The notes under the pieces: generated by a model
What the model saw: only the letters and a program-made list of their open reading frames with translations
Database searches by the model: none
What the model was told of the DNA's origin: nothing
In this document: positions 47,529-55,089 of the stretch, in pieces
Numbering within the stretch: the stretch's first letter is position 1
How the letters are laid out: each line of letters opens with the position of its first letter
Position numbers and translations under genes: made by a program
NCBI RefSeq assembly: GCF_029945885.1
Contig: NZ_JAQSDK010000004.1
Location: 248,001 to 312,000, forward strand
DNA length: 64,000 bases
Reading direction: 5' to 3'
From: Brevundimonas sp.
GTDB lineage: Bacteria > Pseudomonadota > Alphaproteobacteria > Caulobacterales > Caulobacteraceae

Positions 47529-49344
47529 TTACACCCCACGGGACGGTCGGGCCCGGTTCTCCTGGAATGCGGCCGACGCAGGCTCGCCGTGGCTGGCGAT
47601 GCTCAAGCGTGTCGCCTACGACACCAGTCGAGACACCTCGCTGGATGGCGTCGCTGCATTCACCCTGCCGTGGTGGGCCTTTGCCGGCGCGCGCGACGAA
47701 TTCCTTCAGGTGTTCCGCGCGCATGGCTTGCGGCCGGGCGCGGGTCTCGAAATTACTCCGGAGGCCACGCGACTGCTCCAGCAGTCCAGGCGTGTGGCCG
47801 AGACCTATTACGCCGCTGCTGAAGCCGCCCCCCTTCCGATTGATGAGCTGACAGCGGGCCTCGCCTCTGCGGGATTCGCTCGGACCCTCTCGGATCGACA
47901 GAGTGAGAACGTTGGCCGGATGGCCGCTCTACCGGCTGCCGCGACCTTCTCGGTCCCTGGCGCGGGCAAGACCACGGAGGCGCTGGCCTTTTTCACCCAT
48001 CGAGCCGAGGCGGGCGATCGTCTCTTGGTGATCGCGCCAAAGAACGCCTTCGCGGCTTGGGATGAACAGATCACGGAATGCCTCCCGAGCCTCGGCGCGG
48101 AGTTCGTCAGACTCCGCGGTGGTCGGGAACGAATCCGGAGCGCCCTCCTGGCGGACCCGCGGTTCATGCTGATCGGCTACCAGCAATTGACCAAGGTCCA
48201 GGACTTGGTCGCCCAGCACCTTGCCCAGCATCGGACCTTTGTCTTCCTCGACGAAAGCCACCGCATCAAATCCGGCGTAGGCGCGGCAAGCGCCCGGTCG
48301 GTCATGAACCTGTCCCATCTCCCGGTCGGCAAACTGATCATGAGCGGCACGCCCATGCCCCAGTCAGTCGCCGACCTGCTGCCCCAATTCCGCTTCCTCT
48401 ACCCGGAGATTCCTGCGGTCGAGGAAACGGTCATCGACCTGATGAAGCCGATCTACGTCCGGACCAACAAGGCACAACTGGGCCTCCCAGAGGTCACTCG
48501 GACCCTCGTCAGCCTCACGATGGCGCCGGTTCAGCAGGAACTCTACCAGTTGATGCGGCTGGAGGTGGCGCGGGAAGCGTCTGCCCTGCTGGACGCCCAA
48601 GGACGTCAGGCCTTTCGATCCTTGGGCAGGTCCGTCGCTCGGCTCCTGCAATTCGTGTCCAACCCCTCGCTCTTGTCGAGCCAGATCGGTTTCGCGCACC
48701 AAGACTTGCTGTCGGCAGTCCTTGCGGAAGGAGAGGGTCCCAAGCTCGACTACGTCCTGAGGCGCGCGCGACGACTGTCCCGTGAGGGACACAAGGTTCT
48801 CATCTGGTCCTCCTTCGTTCGCAACGTCGAATATATGGCGTCACGGCTCTCCGACCTTGGTGCAGTTTACATCCACGGTGGGGTGGACGCGGGCAGCGAA
48901 GACGACAGCGACACCCGCGAAGGCAAGATCAAGGCCTTCCACGATGACGAGACCGTCCGGGTGATGGTCGCGAACCCGGCTGCGGCGAGCGAAGGCGTGA
49001 GCCTGCACCGCATCTGTCATCATGCCATCTATCTGGACCGGACGTTCAACGCCGCCCACTACCTCCAGTCCGAAGACCGCATCCACCGCTTCGGCCTTCC
49101 GGCAGACCAGCAGACCCTTATCGAGATCGTGGAATGCGCGGGCAGTGTCGACGAGACCGTTCGAACCCGTCTCGGGTTTAAGATCGGTGAAATGGCGCGA
49201 GCGCTTGAGGACTCGTCCCTCGCCCCCGACCCGATCCCGATTGATCCGACCGACGCCGAGGCCGAGGATCCGGAAGAGTATGCAACGGGCCTCGCGCGCG
49301 ACGACATTCGCGCGTTGGCGGATGATCTGGGCCGACCCGGGTGA
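47515..49344 (+). CDS. SNF2/SF2-type DEAD-like helicase
   Basis: A 609-residue ATPase. A 130-residue unknown N-domain is followed by motor lobe 1 with Q-like LSDRQSENVGRMA, Walker A PGAGKTT at 148-154, the DESH box at 246-249 (FVFLDESHRIKS) and SGTP at 277-280. Lobe 2 has HKVLIWSSFVRNVEYMASRL, NPAAASEGVSLHRICHHAIY and the arginine finger QSEDRIHRFG near residue 515. The layout is that of SNF2-like translocases found with restriction systems. It overlaps both neighbours (14 bases before, 4 after), so it is made together with them. Confidence 0.9.
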   Translation: MLRLDYTPRDGRARFSWNAADAGSPWLAMLKRVAYDTSRDTSLDGVAAFTLPWWAFAGARDEFLQVFRAHGLRPGAGLEITPEATRLLQQSRRVAETYYAAAEAAPLPIDELTAGLASAGFARTLSDRQSENVGRMAALPAAATFSVPGAGKTTEALAFFTHRAEAGDRLLVIAPKNAFAAWDEQITECLPSLGAEFVRLRGGRERIRSALLADPRFMLIGYQQLTKVQDLVAQHLAQHRTFVFLDESHRIKSGVGAASARSVMNLSHLPVGKLIMSGTPMPQSVADLLPQFRFLYPEIPAVEETVIDLMKPIYVRTNKAQLGLPEVTRTLVSLTMAPVQQELYQLMRLEVAREASALLDAQGRQAFRSLGRSVARLLQFVSNPSLLSSQIGFAHQDLLSAVLAEGEGPKLDYVLRRARRLSREGHKVLIWSSFVRNVEYMASRLSDLGAVYIHGGVDAGSEDDSDTREGKIKAFHDDETVRVMVANPAAASEGVSLHRICHHAIYLDRTFNAAHYLQSEDRIHRFGLPADQQTLIEIVECAGSVDETVRTRLGFKIGEMARALEDSSLAPDPIPIDPTDAEAEDPEEYATGLARDDIRALADDLGRPG

Positions 49345-50201
49345 CGGTCCCCTTTTCGCCCGGGCTTGCCCAGTCGGGCCTCGCGCTGCTCGAGCTAATC
49401 AGCCGCATGCCTCTGAGCGCGCCGGATTTGCTATCAGGCCTTGCCAAGGTCGGCGGCATGCCATCGTCGGCCGCCCTGGAGTTATCTCAGTCACTGAACT
49501 GGCTGGTCGTTACCGACACCGGCCTGCTCAAGGCCAGTCCTGCGGGCCTGCGGGTCGCGGCCTGTGAGGGATATCAGGCGGCACTCCGCCGGATCATTAT
49601 CGACCATGCCGAGGCTCTCTCGCCGGACTGGTTGCAGAACGCGCCATGGGGCCGATCCCGGGTCCTCTCGTTCTGCCCCGTCGGCGTGCACCAAGTCCTG
49701 GTCGAAGCCGGCGTCGCCTCTGGAACAGGCGACGCGGTCGTGGCCTTCTGGGACCACCTCGCCGCCTTGGCCCGCGGTCGGCGCGATGACCGGCTTCTCG
49801 AAATCGGCCGGCGCGGAGAGCGTCTATCAATCGCTTACGAACACGCCCGGACTGGGGTCGAGCCTCGCTGGATCGCAATAGACAGCAACCAGGATGGCTT
49901 CGACGTCCTGTCGATCAGGGCGAGCGATGACCGAACGCCCCTGTCCATCGAGGTGAAGACCACGACGAGCGTCGCCGGCGGACTTCACCTGACCCGCAAT
50001 GAGTGGGATCAGGCTTTGGACAGTCTGGCTCACCTGTTTCACCTCTGGATCGTAGGGGGCTCAGGCTCGCCAAGACTGGCCGTCGTCACGGTCGAGACGA
50101 TGGCGGATCATATCCCGAGCGACATCGGAGCCGGAGAATGGCGCGAAGTCCTGATCCCGATCCGCGAGTTCGAGGCGATCTTCGCAGAGCAGGCCGTCTG
50201 A
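49341..50201 (+). CDS. DUF3883-like PD-(D/E)XK nuclease-fold protein
   Basis: A 286-residue protein with a GTG start inside the helicase stop (GTGA). Residues about 150-260 match DUF3883: IGRRGERLSIAYEHARTG, the GFDVLSI strand with Asp188, then IEVKTTTSVAGGLHLTRNEW with Glu204-Val-Lys206. This is the Glu-Asp-ExK layout of the PD-(D/E)XK superfamily. The N-terminal half (SALALLELISRMPLSAPDLL-like) is helical and may be a winged-helix reader. Such domains often accompany helicases in phage-defence loci. It ends next to the convergent methyltransferase with no spacer. Confidence 0.7.
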   Translation: MTVPFSPGLAQSGLALLELISRMPLSAPDLLSGLAKVGGMPSSAALELSQSLNWLVVTDTGLLKASPAGLRVAACEGYQAALRRIIIDHAEALSPDWLQNAPWGRSRVLSFCPVGVHQVLVEAGVASGTGDAVVAFWDHLAALARGRRDDRLLEIGRRGERLSIAYEHARTGVEPRWIAIDSNQDGFDVLSIRASDDRTPLSIEVKTTTSVAGGLHLTRNEWDQALDSLAHLFHLWIVGGSGSPRLAVVTVETMADHIPSDIGAGEWREVLIPIREFEAIFAEQAV

Positions 50202-51824
50202 TCAGGCAGCCTCGGCCTTGACCTGCTCATGCCATGTCAGACTGTTGAACCAGGCACCGACCAACATTCCGCTGAAGATCGCCAAGGCGTTATGGGTCAG
50301 CTTGCGAGAGCCCGGAATGCTCTCGGTCACCTCGCCCTCCGCTGCCGCCTCCAGGACATATCCAATCGCCGCGTGCTGAATATCCGCAGAAGCGGCCTCC
50401 ACGTGGACGAGCACAGCGGCCGCCAGGTCCCCAAGCAGGTCCGTCACCTCATACGGGCCCAAACCGCTGGCCCGGCGGGTCCAGACCTGCTGGAGGTTCG
50501 CCGGCGAACTGGTCCGCAGCCGCAGCTCGGCTTGGGCGAACTGCGCCCCGGTCGCCATCTGGACGCGCTGGACGAATGCCGAGTCCTGAAGCTGCTGGGT
50601 CAGCTCAGCGTCGAGTTCGATTTCCCGGATATCTATCGACGGGCCGAAGAAGAACCGGACGCGCCAGGCCCCCTCTCCGCCCCGGGCGTTGGCCAGCTCG
50701 AACCGCATTCCGCTCTTGAAGCGCAGGCCAGGCAGCGCCGCACGGAAGCTGCGCCCCGTCGGATAGGTTCGTCCTTCGGTATTCGGCGGCGTGACCCGTG
50801 ACTTCGCCTTGGGAACGCGCAAACTCCGACCCGCGTCCAAAAAGGTCGGGAAGGCCTCAGCGGTCACGCCTCTGGCCGCTTGGGCGACGAGATATGTGAA
50901 GGTGGGGGGGATGGCATTACCCACCATCTTCGCCTTCTCCGCAAAGGAGCGAGCATAGAATTGATAGGTGACCGGGAAGCCCTGCAACGCGGCCCGTTCG
51001 CGGATGTTCAGACGGCGGAAACCCGCACCGTCCGCTATAACGATGCTCTCGCGTGACACCCGGGTGCAAGTGGCGGTCACCGTGCGCGCCGGGACGTCCA
51101 TCGAGTCCGGAAATGCCATATTATTGTAGACCGGATGATAGGTCTTGGACTCCCGGTTCATGCGGAGCTCTTCCGCGTTCAATGCAGGCTCGATCTCCCG
51201 CTCCGTTACCGCAGAGGCCGGAAGCACGCATCCCCAGACGGGGTCGAGAACCTCGCTGGAGGCGATCGCCCCAACTACATTACCGAGCGTCCGGCGTGGC
51301 AGTTTGGGCCGATAGCTCTCGATCAGGTCGAACGGAATGCGTCCCGCGATACACCGCCGCCGGGACTGCGGTGTGCCGTAGTCGGAGAAGTCTATGATTA
51401 CGATCTGCGGCTTCAGATGGCGGAAGCGATAAAGCGGGTGTTCGGGCTCACGCAGGCCATGCTCCAGAACGCCGGCGACCCGGGGGACGTTTTCCAAAGC
51501 CCAGTAAGTCGGCTTCAGATGCTCGACAATTTCGAGAAACTTGATGAGATCCTTGAGACCCTCTTCGAGGTTCCCGCCTCCACCCCTGTTGGAATAGGAG
51601 AACTCGGTGCATGGCGGACTACCGACCACCAGGTCAATGTCCTGGGGAAGGTCTTCCAGTCTTAGCTTCCGGATATCCGTCGGCTTTACATCGCCGCCGT
51701 GGTTCCCGTTGTGGGTATCTACGGCCGGCTGCCACCATTCGTAGGAAGCGACTACGTCCACGCCGGCTAGGCGCAGCCCGAGGCTCCACCCGCCGATACC
51801 GGCATAGAGGTCGATAGCGCGCAC
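50202..51824 (-). CDS. DNA (cytosine-5) methyltransferase with long C-terminal extension
   Basis: A 540-residue protein. The start is taken as GTG at 51824 with GGAG eight bases upstream; an in-frame ATG at 51860 adds 12 residues. Motif I is IDLYAGIGGWSLGLRLAG, the catalytic motif IV is GSPPCTEFS with Cys72, motif VI is ENVP at 111-114, motif VIII is PQSRRRCIAG, and GNAIPPTFTYL is motif X. The target-recognition region lies near 200-290. About 180 extra residues at the end (from PKAKSRVTPPNTEGRTYP) form an unknown domain. It probably protects host DNA from the convergent nuclease/helicase genes. Confidence 0.9.
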   Translation of the reverse strand: MRAIDLYAGIGGWSLGLRLAGVDVVASYEWWQPAVDTHNGNHGGDVKPTDIRKLRLEDLPQDIDLVVGSPPCTEFSYSNRGGGGNLEEGLKDLIKFLEIVEHLKPTYWALENVPRVAGVLEHGLREPEHPLYRFRHLKPQIVIIDFSDYGTPQSRRRCIAGRIPFDLIESYRPKLPRRTLGNVVGAIASSEVLDPVWGCVLPASAVTEREIEPALNAEELRMNRESKTYHPVYNNMAFPDSMDVPARTVTATCTRVSRESIVIADGAGFRRLNIRERAALQGFPVTYQFYARSFAEKAKMVGNAIPPTFTYLVAQAARGVTAEAFPTFLDAGRSLRVPKAKSRVTPPNTEGRTYPTGRSFRAALPGLRFKSGMRFELANARGGEGAWRVRFFFGPSIDIREIELDAELTQQLQDSAFVQRVQMATGAQFAQAELRLRTSSPANLQQVWTRRASGLGPYEVTDLLGDLAAAVLVHVEAASADIQHAAIGYVLEAAAEGEVTESIPGSRKLTHNALAIFSGMLVGAWFNSLTWHEQVKAEAA

Positions 51825-51989
51825 TGAATCCACTCCGGCGCGACTCGCGCCCACGATCATTGGTGAGCACGCAGTGTAGCGAACTCGTCGGCACCCGCAA
51901 GATCCAAACTGACCCTCGGCCGACTTCGCACCCCAAGCCCAGTAAGGACAAACGACTGGGGCACCGAAACACATCAAGCGCGAACCGGT

Positions 51990-52160
51990 CTATTTCACAA
52001 AACCGGGGTCGTCATCGAAGTCCTTATAGGGACGCTCCGGGGCCGCCATACCGAGGTTTGCGGCCCGCTGATAACGGCCAATCATGCGCCAGAGCCCCCA
52101 AACGGTTTTTTGAGCCCTGCAGGTCGCACTGCGTTGCCTTGAAATAGGCCGGAGAGCCAC
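51990..52160 (-). CDS. Possible small protein between methyltransferase and next gene
   Basis: A 56-residue frame with a GTG start preceded by GAGGCGAG. It reads RAQKTVWGLWRMIGRYQRAA near the middle and ends PYKDFDDDPGFVK. Composition is protein-like, but no family is recognised. It lies in the otherwise empty 421 bases between the methyltransferase start and the 305-aa gene. Confidence 0.35.
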   Translation of the reverse strand: MALRPISRQRSATCRAQKTVWGLWRMIGRYQRAANLGMAAPERPYKDFDDDPGFVK

Positions 52161-52245
52161 CTCGCCTCTATAAGGCGAAGCCGAGAAGTGGTGCCAGATT
52201 TCCCCGACCAGGGTCAGCTACCCGTCGCCATCTCTTGGACTTCCA

Positions 52246-53163
52246 CTATCCAACGACAGGTTCGAAGAGCCATGGGTCCTGACGTTCCAGGAGCGCTATA
52301 GCTCTCGCGTTCTGCCATGGCGGCGGGGAAATGTGATACCGGCGCCTATCAGTCGCGAGCGCGAGGTGGACGATACCCCACGGCCCGTCCTTCTCGAAGA
52401 CCCGCTCTAGGTCCGCCTTGATCGAAGCTCTGGTCACCGGGGCGAACAACTCGTCTGACTTTGCTCGCCGAACCCCCTCGTCGACGATGACCTGGACCGC
52501 GCGGGCGACGAGGCTCCTTGCCCTGGTGGTTTCATCGATGCTGCCCCGTTGGGATCGCACCACGTCGAACTTGTAGTCGGGATTGAGGACCAAATCCGCC
52601 CCGGTGCCCGACAACCACCAATGGGTTCTGCCGAAAATCCATTTCAGCCCTTTCCGACCGGCATCGATGGACACCAGCTGGTCGAGCCCGGAGTAGTTGA
52701 ACAGCCTCAGCCGATCGTGCGTATTTTCGTCCCCGTAGGCGAAAGCCATGGCGTCCTCCGTCCACTGCTCGAGGGAGGTGTCGAAATGGCGGGAGATCTC
52801 GATCCTGAGGTCATCCTTTAGGCGTCGCTTAAGCCCGGTCAGGAACGCTTCGATCGCTGGCTCATCCCCAAGGCTTGGGACCTGGAGGCAGAGGCGACGG
52901 ATTGACGTCTTGTCGACCTCGGCGACCAGTTCGAGGACGCGGTGCGCGACCCAGCCTCGTGCCTGTTCACTGGATTCCCAAGCGTCGGAACTGGAGAGGC
53001 ACGAGCCGAACGCAGCGTCGTGTTCGACAGTGAGACGGATCGGGTCTCGGGCTGCGATCTTGAGCCGGAAGTTGGTCTGGGTGAAGATGTGCTCGAAGCC
53101 GGCCCACGCCAGCTGGGAGGAGACAGACCGGGGCATCGGGGTGCCGGCCGTGGGCGGGGTCAT
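52246..53163 (-). CDS. Hypothetical protein of the island
   Basis: A 305-residue protein beginning MTPPTAGTPMPRSVSSQLAW. I do not recognise a family. It has about 40% charged or polar residues, no membrane segments, and two clusters of Trp: GRKGLKWIFGRTHWWLSGTG and PPPWQNARAIALLERQDPWL. The middle (SIRRLCLQVPSLGDEPAIEA) has alternating strand-helix character. It follows the HUH-protein gene on the same strand, 127 bases away; a CCTGG/CCAGG hairpin and a TCATT-GCA-AATGA palindrome lie in that gap. Confidence 0.6.
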   Translation of the reverse strand: MTPPTAGTPMPRSVSSQLAWAGFEHIFTQTNFRLKIAARDPIRLTVEHDAAFGSCLSSSDAWESSEQARGWVAHRVLELVAEVDKTSIRRLCLQVPSLGDEPAIEAFLTGLKRRLKDDLRIEISRHFDTSLEQWTEDAMAFAYGDENTHDRLRLFNYSGLDQLVSIDAGRKGLKWIFGRTHWWLSGTGADLVLNPDYKFDVVRSQRGSIDETTRARSLVARAVQVIVDEGVRRAKSDELFAPVTRASIKADLERVFEKDGPWGIVHLALATDRRRYHISPPPWQNARAIALLERQDPWLFEPVVG

Positions 53164-53290
53164 CGGATTTTTCTTGGGGCTTCATTCGGACGCGAGGAGC
53201 CTGGAAACACCAGGTTGAGGCCGGAGAGATGAACTCGCCGGGAAGTCTCACGTCATTGCAAATGATACCATATTTCGACCGGATCGTCGA

Positions 53291-54307
53291 TCAGCCCCGA
53301 GGCATTCTTGCCCGCACCGCTTCCCAGCCCCCTCGTGCGGCGTCCCGGATTTCAGCGGTCGATGCAAATAGCTTTCTGTCTGTCAGCATCCTCGTCACGT
53401 TGATCTGCTTCACCGTGTAATGAGCCCACCAGATCGGATCCTTGAGGAACGCCGACATCTGACTCAGACCCTTGCCTTGGGCGCTCCCCCATCCGCCGGC
53501 ATCCCGGAGTGCTCTGTCGATGTCGAGGTAGTCGATGCGGGAGGCGTGCTCATATGCACCGTGGAGGTGGAACCCCTTCGGGTCCTGCTCCATGACGAAC
53601 CAGAACTCGGGAGCATCCGCCTCGAACCTTCTCTTGAGGGTGTCCCGGACCTGGTTCTGAACGAAGCTCACCGGCCCCCTTGATGACCTCAATGCCTTCG
53701 CTGATGCATCGTGACTGATGCGAAGGTTGATGGTCCGACCTCCCCTCTTCCCGGTCTCCACGGCCAGCGCCAACACCTTCAACGGCAGGGTCGTCTTCTC
53801 CCAGTGAGGTAGTTTGTATCCTGGGAGGGTTTTCTTGATTTCGGCCCCTACTGAACCCGCCGACATCGGCTGCCCATTCCGGTCCGCGATCCCAGTGATC
53901 TCAAGGTATCTCCGGTCGGCCTGGAGCATCCGCCGCTTCCCAGGGCTGGCAGATTTGGACGCTCCCTCTCCCTGCTCGGCAGCCCGATTGGCAGCTTTGG
54001 TGGCGAAGATTTGCGGGCTCGCCTTCAGCGCAGCCAGGTTCCAGTCCATGATTTTTTGCTTGAACGCGAGTTCGACCGCTCGCTCGGCATACTCCAGGGG
54101 ATCTGCGATGCCGGTATCCATGGCGCGCTTGTAGGCTTCGTTGAAGGTGTCCCGGTTTTCGTCCGCTGAGACCGCCTTCGCAGCCAGCTCCTTCCGGAGC
54201 CTCACATCCCATTCCGCCCGGAGGTCGGGGTCCTCCATCTCGAAGAGCGTATCCTCGATCCACTGCTCATCAGCGGGCGATAGAATGACATCAGGACGCT
54301 GGGACAC
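53291..54307 (-). CDS. Rep-like HUH endonuclease candidate
   Basis: A 338-residue protein with a GTG start 13 bases after the resolvase stop. The first 130 residues are helical and charged. The C-terminal part has a His-x-His motif (KGFHLHGAYEHAS, His247 and His249) and then a Tyr-xx-Lys (WWAHYTVKQ, Tyr297 and Lys300). That order, with a preceding strand FWFVMEQDP, is the layout of HUH rolling-circle Rep proteins and relaxases. It could start replication or mobilise the excised island. It could also be an inactive relative. Confidence 0.55.
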   Translation of the reverse strand: MSQRPDVILSPADEQWIEDTLFEMEDPDLRAEWDVRLRKELAAKAVSADENRDTFNEAYKRAMDTGIADPLEYAERAVELAFKQKIMDWNLAALKASPQIFATKAANRAAEQGEGASKSASPGKRRMLQADRRYLEITGIADRNGQPMSAGSVGAEIKKTLPGYKLPHWEKTTLPLKVLALAVETGKRGGRTINLRISHDASAKALRSSRGPVSFVQNQVRDTLKRRFEADAPEFWFVMEQDPKGFHLHGAYEHASRIDYLDIDRALRDAGGWGSAQGKGLSQMSAFLKDPIWWAHYTVKQINVTRMLTDRKLFASTAEIRDAARGGWEAVRARMPRG

Positions 54308-54320
54308 GCGCTACTCCGCA

Positions 54321-54893
54321 TCAGAGCGGAGCCGACTGTTCGGGGCCGACACTTCGAGACAGGCGGTAAACCGTCGCCCTCCCGATCCCAAGCTCCTTCG
54401 CGACCCGTGTGGCACCTATCCCAGATTTCAGCAGTCGTTGAACCTCTGCCGCATCGATGGAAGCTGGGCGTCCCAGATAGCGGCCCGCAGCCTTCGCCTT
54501 TTCTATCCCCTCTCGCTGCCGCTCTCGTTTTAGGTCGTTCTCGAACTCGGCAACGGCAGCCAACATGTTCAGCATCAGCCTACCACCGGAGCTGGACGTA
54601 TCGATCGCACCCTGCTGGATCGCCTTGAACTCGACCCTCTTGGCTATGAGGCGATCGACGATTTCCCGGAGGTCGGTCATGGACCGAGCCAGCCGGTCGA
54701 GTCTGGTGACCAGGAAGTCGTCGCCGTCCCGAACATAATCGAGGGCGAGCGCGAGCTGGGTGCGCCCGTGTTGGCTGGTGCCGCTGATCTTCTCCTCGAA
54801 TATCTTGGTGCAGCCGGCAGCACGTAGCTGATCCACCTGGACCTCCAGTGATTGGCCGGTCGAACTGACCCGCGCGTATCCGATGGTCGCCAA
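54321..54893 (-). CDS. Serine site-specific recombinase (Tn3-type resolvase)
   Basis: A 190-residue resolvase. The catalytic Ser is in the N-terminal IGYARVSSTGQSLEVQVDQL; RLDRLARSMTDL carries the conserved Arg residues, and a C-terminal helix-turn-helix is seen in GIGATRVAKELGIGRATVYR. It may resolve multimers or invert/delete DNA at the nearby candidate res site. It probably shares an operon with the HUH gene. Confidence 0.9.
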   Translation of the reverse strand: MATIGYARVSSTGQSLEVQVDQLRAAGCTKIFEEKISGTSQHGRTQLALALDYVRDGDDFLVTRLDRLARSMTDLREIVDRLIAKRVEFKAIQQGAIDTSSSGGRLMLNMLAAVAEFENDLKRERQREGIEKAKAAGRYLGRPASIDAAEVQRLLKSGIGATRVAKELGIGRATVYRLSRSVGPEQSAPL

Positions 54894-54929
54894 GCGATGC
54901 TCCTGTCTTGTTTGGTTCTAGAGCATAGA

Positions 54930-54985
54930 CCGAGACCGTCTCGGAAGTCGGGCATTAACCCATACGAGACGCACTTTCCCGTCTC
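54930..54985. promoter_or_regulatory. Candidate res/operator site of the resolvase
   Basis: Two inverted repeats lie just upstream of the resolvase start: CCGAGAC-C-GTCTCGG (54930-54944) and GAGACG/CGTCTC with an 8-base loop (54966-54985). Four GAGAC half-sites in 56 bases suit a dimer-binding recombinase. The site also precedes the divergent ATPase gene. Confidence 0.5.
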
Positions 54986-55089
54986 ATGGCCGCGCCTCGC
55001 CGGGTATACCTAAATGGTCCACCACCATTCCTAGTCATCTGCTCGCTATCCCGCTAAGCTTCATGGCTAGATTGACTGGAGTGACTTTA

